From an uncultured Selenomonadales bacterium (lineage in GTDB: Bacteria > Bacillota > Clostridia > Christensenellales > QALW01), in the NCBI GenBank assembly GCA_905200615.1, contig CAJKLB010000067.1:1-7092 (forward strand): a stretch of 7,092 nucleotides of DNA, written 5' to 3'. This document shows, one piece after another, positions 1 to 6,550 of this stretch. Both the position numbers and the translations under genes were made by a program. The notes under the pieces were generated by a model. That model saw only the letters and a list, made by a program, of their open reading frames with translations. It did not search any database and was not told the origin of the DNA. Each line of letters opens with the position of its first letter. The first letter of the stretch is position 1.

Positions 1-3
1 ACG

Positions 4-36
4 AAAACAGCGGAGAGGGATTTCCGCTGTTTTTAT
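4..36 (+). terminator. Rho-independent terminator of a gene left of the window
   Basis: An 11-bp perfect inverted repeat (aaaacagcgga at 4-14, tccgctgtttt at 23-33) encloses an 8-nt loop and runs into a T-rich tract (tttttattt, 30-38). The T tract favours plus-strand termination, probably of a gene that ends before the window. The A run at the left foot would allow some activity on the other strand as well. Confidence 0.75.
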
Positions 37-229
37 TTACTTAAATTATAGTAATGTCTTTCCGGGGGAAATGAAAAGGAACTTTGCTATAAAATGGGTT
101 CTTTTACCCTTGATTTAAAATACCGCTTTTCCCGATTACGCGTACTATTTCGGCAAGCTGCTCTGCCGGCAATACCAGCGCAAATCGTATCGTAAGGGGA
201 AAAATTGAACTTTTGAAAGGAGAAACAGA

Positions 230-622
230 ATGCATCGCGTATATGATTTTTTGAAAAAAGCAGAAACCTATTACCTTGCAACAGTGGAGGGAAATCAGCC
301 GAGGGTACGTCCGTTCGGAACAATCAATGAGTTTGAGGGAAAGCTTTATATCCAGACCGGTAAGGTGAAATCTGTCAGCCACCAGATTGCCGCAAACCCA
401 AAGGTGGAGATCTGTGCGTTTTGCGGTGGTGAATGGATTCGTATTGCCTGCGAGCTTGTGGAGGATGATCGCGTCGAAGCGAAAAAATCCATGCTGGAAG
501 CTTACCCGAATCTCCGCTCAATGTATGATGAAAACGACAGCAATACACAGGTGTTCTACATAAAAAATGCAACGGCAACCATCAGCTCCTTTACAGCTGC
601 GCCTGTTGTGATCAGGTTTTGA
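230..622 (+). CDS. Pyridoxamine 5'-phosphate oxidase family (FMN-binding split-barrel) protein
   Basis: This is a 130-residue cytosolic protein with the sequence pattern of the small split-barrel PNPOx-like family. It opens with an N-terminal helix and a first strand (YYLATVEGNQPRVRPFG, about 14-30). A GKLYIQTGKVKSVSHQIAANPKVEICAF block (about 37-64) follows, typical of the flavin-contacting part of the fold. The length fits the single-domain members common in Clostridia. These usually bind FMN or a related cofactor, and most have no proven substrate; true PdxH enzymes are longer (about 200 residues), so a role in vitamin B6 synthesis should not be assumed. The ATG start is supported by AAAGGAG (216-222) 7 nt upstream. 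The stop codon (620-622) lies 5 nt before the ATG of the phosphatase gene, so the two are almost certainly co-transcribed. I am confident of the family but not of the reaction. Confidence 0.88.
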   Translation: MHRVYDFLKKAETYYLATVEGNQPRVRPFGTINEFEGKLYIQTGKVKSVSHQIAANPKVEICAFCGGEWIRIACELVEDDRVEAKKSMLEAYPNLRSMYDENDSNTQVFYIKNATATISSFTAAPVVIRF

Positions 623-627
623 CGGAT

Positions 628-1092
628 ATGAAAATTATGTTTGTCTGCCACGGCAACATCTGCCGCAGCCCGATGGCTGAGTTTGTTTTCAAAGACCTTG
701 CGGAGAAGCAAGGATGCGCGGAACAGTTTGTGATTGCATCCTCTGCCACCAGCACCGAGGAGATTTGGAATGGTGTGGGGAATCCTGTCTATCCGCCGGC
801 AAAGGCAGAGCTAAAAAAGCACGGACTTTCCTGTAACGGCAAGCGCGCGGTGCAGCTGAAAAAGAGTGATTATGATAAATATGACCTGTTTATCGGTATG
901 GACAATGCCAATATCCGAAATATGCTGCGTATTTTCGGCGGTGATCCTGAGGGAAAGGTGCGCAAACTGATGGATTATACCGCACGCAGCGGGGACGTTG
1001 CCGATCCGTGGTATTCCAGACGCTTTGATGTGGCATATCGGGATATTTTTGAAGGGTGCATAGGACTTTTGAATGCTGTTACAAAAAAATGA
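628..1092 (+). CDS. Low-molecular-weight protein-tyrosine phosphatase
   Basis: This 154-residue cytosolic enzyme is expected to hydrolyse phosphotyrosine (or arginine-phosphate in some Firmicute relatives) through a cysteinyl-phosphate intermediate. The P-loop CX5R signature is intact at residues 7-14 (CHGNICRS: nucleophile Cys7, Arg13), followed by PMAE. The general-acid loop is present as DPWY (126-129, Asp126). Length is normal for the family. I chose the ATG at 628. An in-frame TTG at 619 would add three residues, but the only upstream purine-rich site (agg, 614-616) is too close to it, whereas the ATG start gives the standard MKIMFVCHGN opening. The gene begins 5 nt after the stop of the PNPOx-like gene with only a weak ribosome site, so translation is probably coupled to that gene. 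Substrates cannot be read from the sequence. No exopolysaccharide or kinase gene, the usual partner of Wzb-type phosphatases, is nearby. Confidence 0.93.
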   Translation: MKIMFVCHGNICRSPMAEFVFKDLAEKQGCAEQFVIASSATSTEEIWNGVGNPVYPPAKAELKKHGLSCNGKRAVQLKKSDYDKYDLFIGMDNANIRNMLRIFGGDPEGKVRKLMDYTARSGDVADPWYSRRFDVAYRDIFEGCIGLLNAVTKK

Positions 1093-2150
1093 TTTAGCAG
1101 CGGGACGATATCATTTTGGCACAGATACTTCATAATTTTTTCGAAATGCACAGCGTGTTTAATTTGCGGTCTTTCATTTAAGAATTCCGCCTCAGTATGA
1201 AAGAAATAGTAAAAGAGCTGTATGATACGGAGGAACACAATGAGCACAAAAATACATCTGCATAAAGGGGGAGGATAGGATCAAAATTTCCGTCTCTATG
1301 CTATCTGCCTTTGGTAAAACGGCTGAAATCCAACCATATTTGACTAATATTATGAGAGTATAAAATTAACCGCCAGAAGTTGCTTTGGAAATCACCGGAT
1401 CACAGTTTTTGACTGCGCTTTTACCATTCATCAAAAAAATTCATGCAGGAGATACAATGGCATGTGATAAAAAAGAGCAGAGAATAGAAAAATACTGTAC
1501 TAAAGTTGAGTTCCTTAAACAAACCCAAAGGCAGTACCCGATTCATTATAAAAAAAGAACATAAGAGGTATTTTTGCAAGCTGTAATTGAAATTTCCCTC
1601 AACCATGACGTTACCGCCGCAAAACCCCCTTCCATCCCTGGCGGAAAAAGGAAAACGGAAATTCGCACTTTTTAGCAAATAGCTCTCGCCGTCCTTATAG
1701 ACATCCCAACCGGCATACGGAGAATCCAAACTAAAGATATACGCCGCGGCAGCCCTATGTGGGTTTGGTTGCTTTTGGGAGGAAAGCTGGAATGTACCCA
1801 ATCGTTTTCCGGTCTGTGCAGGAAGAAACAAGTGACAATGCTGGAAAAGGCGTTGGCGGAGCTGGGAATTCAGCAAAGAAAATCCGCCGGTTATTCCTCT
1901 CCACGCAATAGTAAAACGAAGCACAGCCGCCAAAAGACAACGAGAAATTTTACGCCTGCCACAAGTTTTATTCTTTGACCTTTGCCTTGCAATTCGCTGT
2001 GAGGTAAAGGCAATATAAGCGCTTCCCTATGAGTCACTCAACTGAAAATTCCCGAAGATTCTTTTCTTGATATGCAACACATTCCTGACAAACCCCATCA
2101 GCAAAACTTTTAATTTGCATATTAAAAATATAAACCGTATTTTGAGCATA
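1093..2150. other. About 1.06 kb without a supportable gene; possible decayed coding sequence
   Basis: I find no intact gene here. On the plus strand one reading frame gives protein-like stretches broken by stops: 1244-1363, then 1370-1564 (contains LEITGSQFLTALLPFIKK), then about 1673-1978 (contains VTMLEKALAELGIQ). On the minus strand a 170-codon open frame covers 1421-1933, but it has no ribosome site I can identify, odd composition and no recognisable motif. Two tiny overlapping plus ORFs, at 1197-1265 and 1240-1278, sit where a gene start would be; the second has a good GGAGG site (1229-1233). The simplest reading is an eroded gene or genes plus spacer. I could not identify the ancestor, and no RNA gene or clear terminator is visible. 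Confidence 0.4.
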
Positions 2151-2186
2151 ACAAAAAGCTCCGCAACGTATCCGATGTTGCGGAGC
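2151..2186 (-). terminator. Terminator of the peptidoglycan-binding protein gene
   Basis: A perfect 10-bp GC-rich stem (gctccgcaac, 2158-2167; gttgcggagc, 2177-2186) with a 9-nt loop lies 8 nt past the stop codon of the minus-strand gene ending at 2194. Read on the minus strand it runs into tttttgtt (from 2157 downward), the expected U tract. No plus-strand gene ends close upstream, so its role is for the minus strand. Confidence 0.9.
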
Positions 2187-2193
2187 AAAGTTT

Positions 2194-3111
2194 TTATAAT
2201 CCGGCGGCCTTTTTTACACAGGCCTGATGATCCGGATCGACCTTATTGGAAACATGTGTGCGGCTGTTTTTAAAATGTATGCAATAATGTCCTGTAAGAT
2301 CATTTCCTGATATTGCATCATACCCGTGTGGATAACCGTGATAAGACGCCGCTAAACGGTATCCGCCTACAACAACAATACAGGCGTGTCTTGTCCAGTT
2401 CTTATAATATTTCCCCAGCGCCTGCTTATATTTGGCCGTATCGGCAGCACTTACAGGTTCGACATCGGCATGCTTGCTTCCGCCGGTACGTTTTACCGTC
2501 CAGGATATTCCGGTATCAAAATCATATACTGTAGCGGTTGTTCCCTTCTTAAAGATATTGGTCACTTGCGACCATTCCATATAGGTGCCGGTAGAAACTT
2601 TTCCGTTACTGCTGACAGGATTGCTTTTGTTATCTTCCGATTGCTGCGGCTTTGCCGTAACTTTAGGCGTAGGCGAAGGCGTATTTCCCAAACGATCGGC
2701 ATTAGTATCAATCTCTTCCATGGGCATACGTTTTGCCTCATTGGCATATAGTAAATTATTCGTTGCGTCTCCTACAAAACCGGTTACTTCAAGATCATTA
2801 TATTTTTGGAATAATCTTACCGCATATTCGGTAAGGGAGCCGAAAAAACCTGTTACCTTATAGTTATAATAACCTAAATCCTGAAGTCGGCATTGTAAAT
2901 TGACTACTTCAAAACCATTATCATTCAATTCCAGTTCCGGATAAGAAACCAGATTTTCCGGAACCGATGTATTTTCCGCGGGCGTGACGGACGCGGATTC
3001 TTCTAATGTTACGATTCCTGTATCTAGTTCCGGCTGTGCCGCAGCTTGAATTCCCACTGCCGAAAAGACGGTAACGGCAATTAAAATGCCTGTAAAATAG
3101 TGCTTTAACAA
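2194..3111 (-). CDS. Secreted peptidoglycan-binding protein with an uncharacterised His-rich C-terminal domain
   Basis: This is a 305-residue exported protein. A signal peptide covers residues 1-25 (hydrophobic core GILIAVTVFSAVG, probable cleavage after AAA or QAA). An acidic linker follows, then a PG_binding_1 domain at about 64-123 (LQCRLQDLGYYNYKVTGFFG, then AVRLFQKY), which in this family binds the cell wall. Next is a Ser/Pro/Thr-rich spacer (about 140-175). The C-terminal domain (about 176-305) carries conserved-looking histidine motifs: SKHADVE (His214, Asp216, Glu218), YHGYPHG (His258, His262), GHYCIHF (His275, His279), SRTH (His286) and DPDHQ (His295). I recall this tail from other clostridial proteins, but know of no assigned function; a metal-dependent or wall-processing enzyme is only a guess. 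The start is TTG at 3109-3111, chosen because GAGGAGA (3119-3125) is 7 nt upstream and the signal peptide begins there. The gene has its own promoter and terminator. Confidence 0.88.
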   Translation of the reverse strand: MLKHYFTGILIAVTVFSAVGIQAAAQPELDTGIVTLEESASVTPAENTSVPENLVSYPELELNDNGFEVVNLQCRLQDLGYYNYKVTGFFGSLTEYAVRLFQKYNDLEVTGFVGDATNNLLYANEAKRMPMEEIDTNADRLGNTPSPTPKVTAKPQQSEDNKSNPVSSNGKVSTGTYMEWSQVTNIFKKGTTATVYDFDTGISWTVKRTGGSKHADVEPVSAADTAKYKQALGKYYKNWTRHACIVVVGGYRLAASYHGYPHGYDAISGNDLTGHYCIHFKNSRTHVSNKVDPDHQACVKKAAGL

Positions 3112-3118
3112 GCGAATC

Positions 3119-3125
3119 TCTCCTC
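3119..3125 (-). promoter_or_regulatory. Strong ribosome binding site selecting a TTG start
   Basis: On the minus strand GAGGAGA lies 7 nt upstream of TTG (3111-3109). No ATG or GTG is in a better position, so this site decides the start of the peptidoglycan-binding protein. Confidence 0.8.
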
Positions 3126-3146
3126 TTTTTATTGTTTACACTATTA

Positions 3147-3175
3147 ATTATAGCAAAACAAAGGCGAAAAGTCAA
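3147..3175 (-). promoter_or_regulatory. Near-consensus sigma-A promoter of the peptidoglycan-binding protein gene
   Basis: Read on the minus strand, TTGACT (3175-3170) and a perfect TATAAT (3152-3147) are separated by exactly 17 nt. Transcription would start near 3140, giving a short leader of about 30 nt before the TTG start. This makes the gene independent of the upstream queH-like gene, which ends at 3212 with no terminator hairpin that I can see, so some read-through is possible. Confidence 0.87.
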
Positions 3176-3211
3176 TATAATTTTAAGTATTTTGTAATAA
3201 ATATGTAATAA

Positions 3212-3808
3212 TTAACTTTTCCGCTGTGAAAATACACAGCCGCAATAATTTTGCCTGTATAATTCATACAGACGGGAAAGCTCAATGGAATGCTGATAGC
3301 CGTTTTTTTTCTTAAAATCAGCAGGCAAAAACTGAATCTGGTATTTTCTTGCCATTTCTTTGCCGAGGGTATTAATTATATCGGCATTTTTATGCGGTGA
3401 AACCGTAAGCGTGGTCGTAAAAAAATCAAACCCTTTCTCTTTTGCCGTACGTGCGGTCAACTCCAAACGCTGTGTAAAGCAAACAGTGCAACGATTTCCT
3501 CCTTCGGGTTCTTCTTCCATTCCTTTTACTGCATCAAAATATTCTTCGGGCATATAGGGGAGGATCATTAATTTTACCTGATTTTTTACCGTAAGCGCAT
3601 TGATTAATTTTTTTTGATGTTCCAATCGCAAGAAATATTCTTTTTCCGGATAGATATTAGGATTATACCACAGCACCGTAACAGAAAAATATTCTGCCAA
3701 AACGCTCAGGCAATGACTGCTGCAAGGTCCACAGCAGCTATGCAATAAAAGTGTAGGAGTTCCGGTCAATGAAGCGATAATTTGTTCCTGTTCTTGTTGA
3801 TATGTCAT
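3212..3808 (-). CDS. queH: Epoxyqueuosine reductase QueH (DUF208 family)
   Basis: This 198-residue cytosolic iron-sulfur enzyme is expected to reduce epoxyqueuosine to queuosine in tRNA, the last step of queuosine synthesis; QueH is the non-orthologous replacement of the cobalamin-dependent QueG. The family's cysteine pattern is complete: HSCCGPCS (Cys25, Cys26, Cys29), RCTVCF (Cys107, Cys110) and a C-terminal YCGC (Cys189, Cys191). Other typical segments are YNPNIYP (48-54), TTTLTVSPHKN (131-141) and KKKNGYQHSIEL (166-177). In known QueH proteins the first two cysteine pairs hold a 4Fe-4S cluster and the C-terminal pair is thought to be redox active; I infer the same here. Length is normal. 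The ATG start has AGGTGA (3818-3823) 9 nt upstream. No other queuosine gene is in the window. The promoter must lie in the short gap 3809-3864, after the terminator of the glycosidase gene, but I see no convincing -35/-10 pair there. Confidence 0.95.
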   Translation of the reverse strand: MTYQQEQEQIIASLTGTPTLLLHSCCGPCSSHCLSVLAEYFSVTVLWYNPNIYPEKEYFLRLEHQKKLINALTVKNQVKLMILPYMPEEYFDAVKGMEEEPEGGNRCTVCFTQRLELTARTAKEKGFDFFTTTLTVSPHKNADIINTLGKEMARKYQIQFLPADFKKKNGYQHSIELSRLYELYRQNYCGCVFSQRKS

Positions 3809-3864
3809 AGATTTTTTTCACCTTTTACATATTTATCAGTAAATATAATAACTCATTATTCCCG

Positions 3865-3913
3865 AAAAAAACTGCTGCCCCTGCTGAAAGAAAGAATATC
3901 TTTCAACAGGGGC
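3865..3913 (-). terminator. Strong terminator of the glycosidase-like gene
   Basis: A 14-bp stem (3877-3890 with 3900-3913) and 9-nt loop start about 20 nt past the stop at 3934. On the minus strand it is followed, after cagcag, by a run of seven T (3871-3865). The single non-Watson-Crick position is a C/A mismatch in plus-strand RNA but a G-U wobble in minus-strand RNA, which supports function on the minus strand. Confidence 0.92.
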
Positions 3914-3933
3914 TGAAACAGCATTTTTACAGA

Positions 3934-6417
3934 TCAGCTCTTTTTCTTTTTCAAAATTACAGGTACAATAATTCCCACTACAGCACCGACTACTGCAGCA
4001 CCTGCTATAATAGCAACCGTCGCACCGGTAGAAAGTCCACCAGCTGCATCGGTAGTATCATCAATAGCGGCCACCGGCGTCGGCGTAGCATCCAGCTTAT
4101 TACCAATATCCGAAGTCTGTACATTTTCAGCAATTCCCGTACCGAACACCGAAATTTCAGCAATAGAAGTTCTGGAATAATAACTGTTGGTATGAGCGTT
4201 ATAAAACACCTTATATTCCGCCGCTTTGGCTTCTTTTTCAGGAATATCCTTGGCATTAAGTAAAAGAATCTTTACATATCGGTAATCTCCGGCTAATTTT
4301 TCACTGATATATGTACCGTCTTCTGACATCTTTGCTTCGCGAAGCACGGTGTTGGTTATAATTTTCCAAGAGACTCCGTCATTAGAAACTTCAATGCGGA
4401 AATCAGGAAGAACTGTACTTGTAGTAGGAACAATAGCAATGTGAGAAAGGGAATACGCGGCACCCAGATCATAAATAATCGTTTGAGATGCGCGATTAGC
4501 TGTGGGTTCCCATGTGCTGTTTCCTTTGTTATCATAAAGATTTTCCGTAATATCATACATCTTGCCGTTAAGGTAATAAATACCCCCGATAGCCGTTACT
4601 TTAAAAGGAGTAATAATATTTCCCGTTAACGTATTAGTACTGTCATCCGCGTAAAGATCTTTATACGGTTCTTCAGTTTCATAAGTGCCGATCTCTTCGC
4701 AGGTAACCAGAAGCGCCCAGTCCTGAATACTTGGTTTTTCAGGAACAACGTAAGAACCATTTGCGCCGGGTTTAATATCGTCGGCAATTTCAATATATTT
4801 TCCGGTCAACGGATTGAACCATAAAGCATGGTAGGTTTTGGAGGAATCCAATTCATAAATGGTACCGGTAGTCGTATCTGAATTAAAGAAATAGGCAACT
4901 ACCGCAGTATGACTGTTATTAGAAGAAATAAGTTTATTGTTGTTTTCTGCAAAATCTGCGTATTTTGTATTATAAAACCGAGGTACCAGATCCTGCCAGG
5001 CAATATTTTCAAAGAACTTTTTCATATAGCTTACTTCATAAGAACCCGGCTTACTCAAACCGATATACCATGGTTCATAACTGTAAGAAGATGCTTCACC
5101 GTACCATCCGGTATTTTTCTCGGTAGAGTAACAGTTTGCCCAAATACCGGTAACACCGTAGGTAAATCCTACGCTTCCGTTAAGAACGGCATTCCATGCG
5201 CTGTATCGGTTCGCGTCATAACCGGTAAATCCGCCGCAGTTAATGTCCTCGTAATTGGCCTCAGTTTCTATATACGGCTTAATTCTGCCGGAAGAGTTGG
5301 CATAATAGGTTTGGTAAAAAGATTTCGGCTGTATATTCTGCCCATGTCCGCCCTGAAGCGTCCACCAAGTATGCCATGAAGCTTCATCTAATTTTTTTGC
5401 CCGCGCATCTTCCGCGACCATCGGATACATATGTGCTCCGTTCGGATGATCATAACCATCCAATTCATCAATCAGTGCCGACCCGGCCATATAGATTTCC
5501 TGTACGGTTTTTCCTTTCGTAGCGCCGGCTTCTTCGTCATTGGTAATCTCCTGTCCGGATATCCAAGCAATGGAATAGCATCCGTAACGAGCCACGCAGT
5601 AACGAACGAACCGCAAAAAATCTTCTTCTCCGATTTTAGTCATTGTACTGGTATGTACGCCGAAACCTAACGCTACCGTCATATCTTTAGACAGCAAATA
5701 TTCAAACATATGATCGATTTTATTGTTAAACACCTCAACATTGGGCAAAGTATACTGCTTTGTCCAAATACTATCCATTTGTCCGCGCTGGCCGCCGCCG
5801 TCGGATTCAGCAGTATCAAAGTAAGTTTGATAAACATTGAAGCCCTTAGCCGCCCGGTCATTTACCTCATGCTCAAACTGGCTGTTACAGTTGCATCCGG
5901 GATAATTGCAGGTAGTGGTCGAAATATAATTCGGTGCCTGCCAGTTGGTATCACCCAGCCAGAAGAACGGTGTTCCGTCATCATAGCACATATAGCGGCC
6001 ATTTTCCGGAATTTTTAAAAAGCCGTGCTTGGCAATCATGGTGTTGTCAGTATTGGCAACGGCGTTTATGGTGCCTTTTATATCATGAAGACCTGTGTTT
6101 GAGGGATCGCTGCAGGTTACGGTATATGTCCAGTTGCCGATTTTAGTGGGAGAAAAACGCACACACCAAGTGTTGTCTTCTTTCCAGAACCCAGGTGATT
6201 TTATGGTTGTACCGTCACTGTGCACAAACACCGCATCAATCTCTGCGTTCAAGTACGGATTTTCATACGCAACCGAACTGGTAAGCTGAATTTCCACCGG
6301 CTTCCATTGCTGTGCTTCATAGTCGGTTCCCTCCGCGAAGACCGCAATTCCGCAAAGCATAGTAAGCATTCCCGTAAGAATTGCCAGGCACAATGCCATT
6401 GAAAGAATTTTTTTCAT
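3934..6417 (-). CDS. Membrane-anchored surface glycosidase-like protein (DUF5060, DUF4038/GH140-like barrel, F5/8 discoidin domain)
   Basis: This is an 827-residue exported protein (numbering from ATG at 6417). A signal peptide covers 1-28 (cleavage likely after AVFA). A DUF5060-type beta domain follows (about 39-118; VRFSPTKIGNWTYTVTCSDP). The catalytic barrel (about 128-470) is of the DUF4038/apiosidase-like type, with FFWLGDTNWQ (151-160) at its start. The likely acid/base is Glu290 in AWISGQE; the likely nucleophile is Glu386 (or Glu384) in KPYIETEANYE. A small beta domain (about 475-575; WFNPLTG) resembles the putative collagen-binding module that often follows this barrel. A discoidin-like F5/8 C carbohydrate-binding domain spans about 590-760 (FRIEVSNDGVSWK). 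The protein ends with a TPTP linker, a membrane helix (about 798-822) and KKKKS, with no LPXTG motif, so it is probably anchored in the membrane and faces outward. ATG is preferred over TTG at 6420 because GGAGGG lies 6 nt before it and only 3 nt before the TTG. Substrate is unknown; a plant-type glycan is likely. Confidence 0.88.
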   Translation of the reverse strand: MKKILSMALCLAILTGMLTMLCGIAVFAEGTDYEAQQWKPVEIQLTSSVAYENPYLNAEIDAVFVHSDGTTIKSPGFWKEDNTWCVRFSPTKIGNWTYTVTCSDPSNTGLHDIKGTINAVANTDNTMIAKHGFLKIPENGRYMCYDDGTPFFWLGDTNWQAPNYISTTTCNYPGCNCNSQFEHEVNDRAAKGFNVYQTYFDTAESDGGGQRGQMDSIWTKQYTLPNVEVFNNKIDHMFEYLLSKDMTVALGFGVHTSTMTKIGEEDFLRFVRYCVARYGCYSIAWISGQEITNDEEAGATKGKTVQEIYMAGSALIDELDGYDHPNGAHMYPMVAEDARAKKLDEASWHTWWTLQGGHGQNIQPKSFYQTYYANSSGRIKPYIETEANYEDINCGGFTGYDANRYSAWNAVLNGSVGFTYGVTGIWANCYSTEKNTGWYGEASSYSYEPWYIGLSKPGSYEVSYMKKFFENIAWQDLVPRFYNTKYADFAENNNKLISSNNSHTAVVAYFFNSDTTTGTIYELDSSKTYHALWFNPLTGKYIEIADDIKPGANGSYVVPEKPSIQDWALLVTCEEIGTYETEEPYKDLYADDSTNTLTGNIITPFKVTAIGGIYYLNGKMYDITENLYDNKGNSTWEPTANRASQTIIYDLGAAYSLSHIAIVPTTSTVLPDFRIEVSNDGVSWKIITNTVLREAKMSEDGTYISEKLAGDYRYVKILLLNAKDIPEKEAKAAEYKVFYNAHTNSYYSRTSIAEISVFGTGIAENVQTSDIGNKLDATPTPVAAIDDTTDAAGGLSTGATVAIIAGAAVVGAVVGIIVPVILKKKKS

Positions 6418-6423
6418 CAAATA

Positions 6424-6429
6424 CCCTCC
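6424..6429 (-). promoter_or_regulatory. Ribosome binding site deciding between adjacent TTG and ATG starts
   Basis: On the minus strand GGAGGG lies 6 nt upstream of ATG (6417-6415) and only 3 nt upstream of the adjacent in-frame TTG (6420-6418). The spacing favours the ATG, shortening the glycosidase by one residue relative to the longest open frame. Confidence 0.75.
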
Positions 6430-6450
6430 GATTATTTTTTATACAACGAT

Positions 6451-6479
6451 ATTATAACATAATTAAAAAGGAGTTTCAA
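6451..6479 (-). promoter_or_regulatory. Near-consensus sigma-A promoter of the glycosidase-like gene
   Basis: Read on the minus strand, TTGAAA (6479-6474) and a perfect TATAAT (6456-6451) are separated by 17 nt. The start would be near 6444, with a leader of about 27 nt. I see no clear operator or catabolite-responsive palindrome overlapping it, so carbohydrate control, if any, is not evident from the sequence. Confidence 0.87.
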
Positions 6480-6550
6480 TATATATTTTAACAAAAAATT
6501 AAAAAAATAATGCGGATTTAGAACAGATGTGTTATAGGGAGAAAGAATAA

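Noticed and set aside
85..93. Extended -10 element (TGCTATAAA) that could drive the PNPOx/phosphatase operon.
   Set aside because: There is no -35 at a suitable distance and the leader would be about 130 nt; not strong enough to annotate.
1086..1117. Inverted repeat aaaatgat / atcatttt overlapping the phosphatase stop codon, as a possible terminator.
   Set aside because: The stem is AT-only in its outer part, has a 16-nt loop and is not followed by a T run.
1340..1366. Promoter-like TTGACT and TAAAAT on the plus strand.
   Set aside because: The spacer is only 15 nt and no supportable gene follows.
1982..2013. Inverted repeat ttgcctt / aaggcaa.
   Set aside because: It has a 7-bp stem, an 18-nt loop and no T tract; expected by chance in sequence of this length.
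4909..5379. Long plus-strand open frame of 156 codons.
   Set aside because: It is the antisense shadow of the glycosidase gene, with no ribosome site and no family resemblance.
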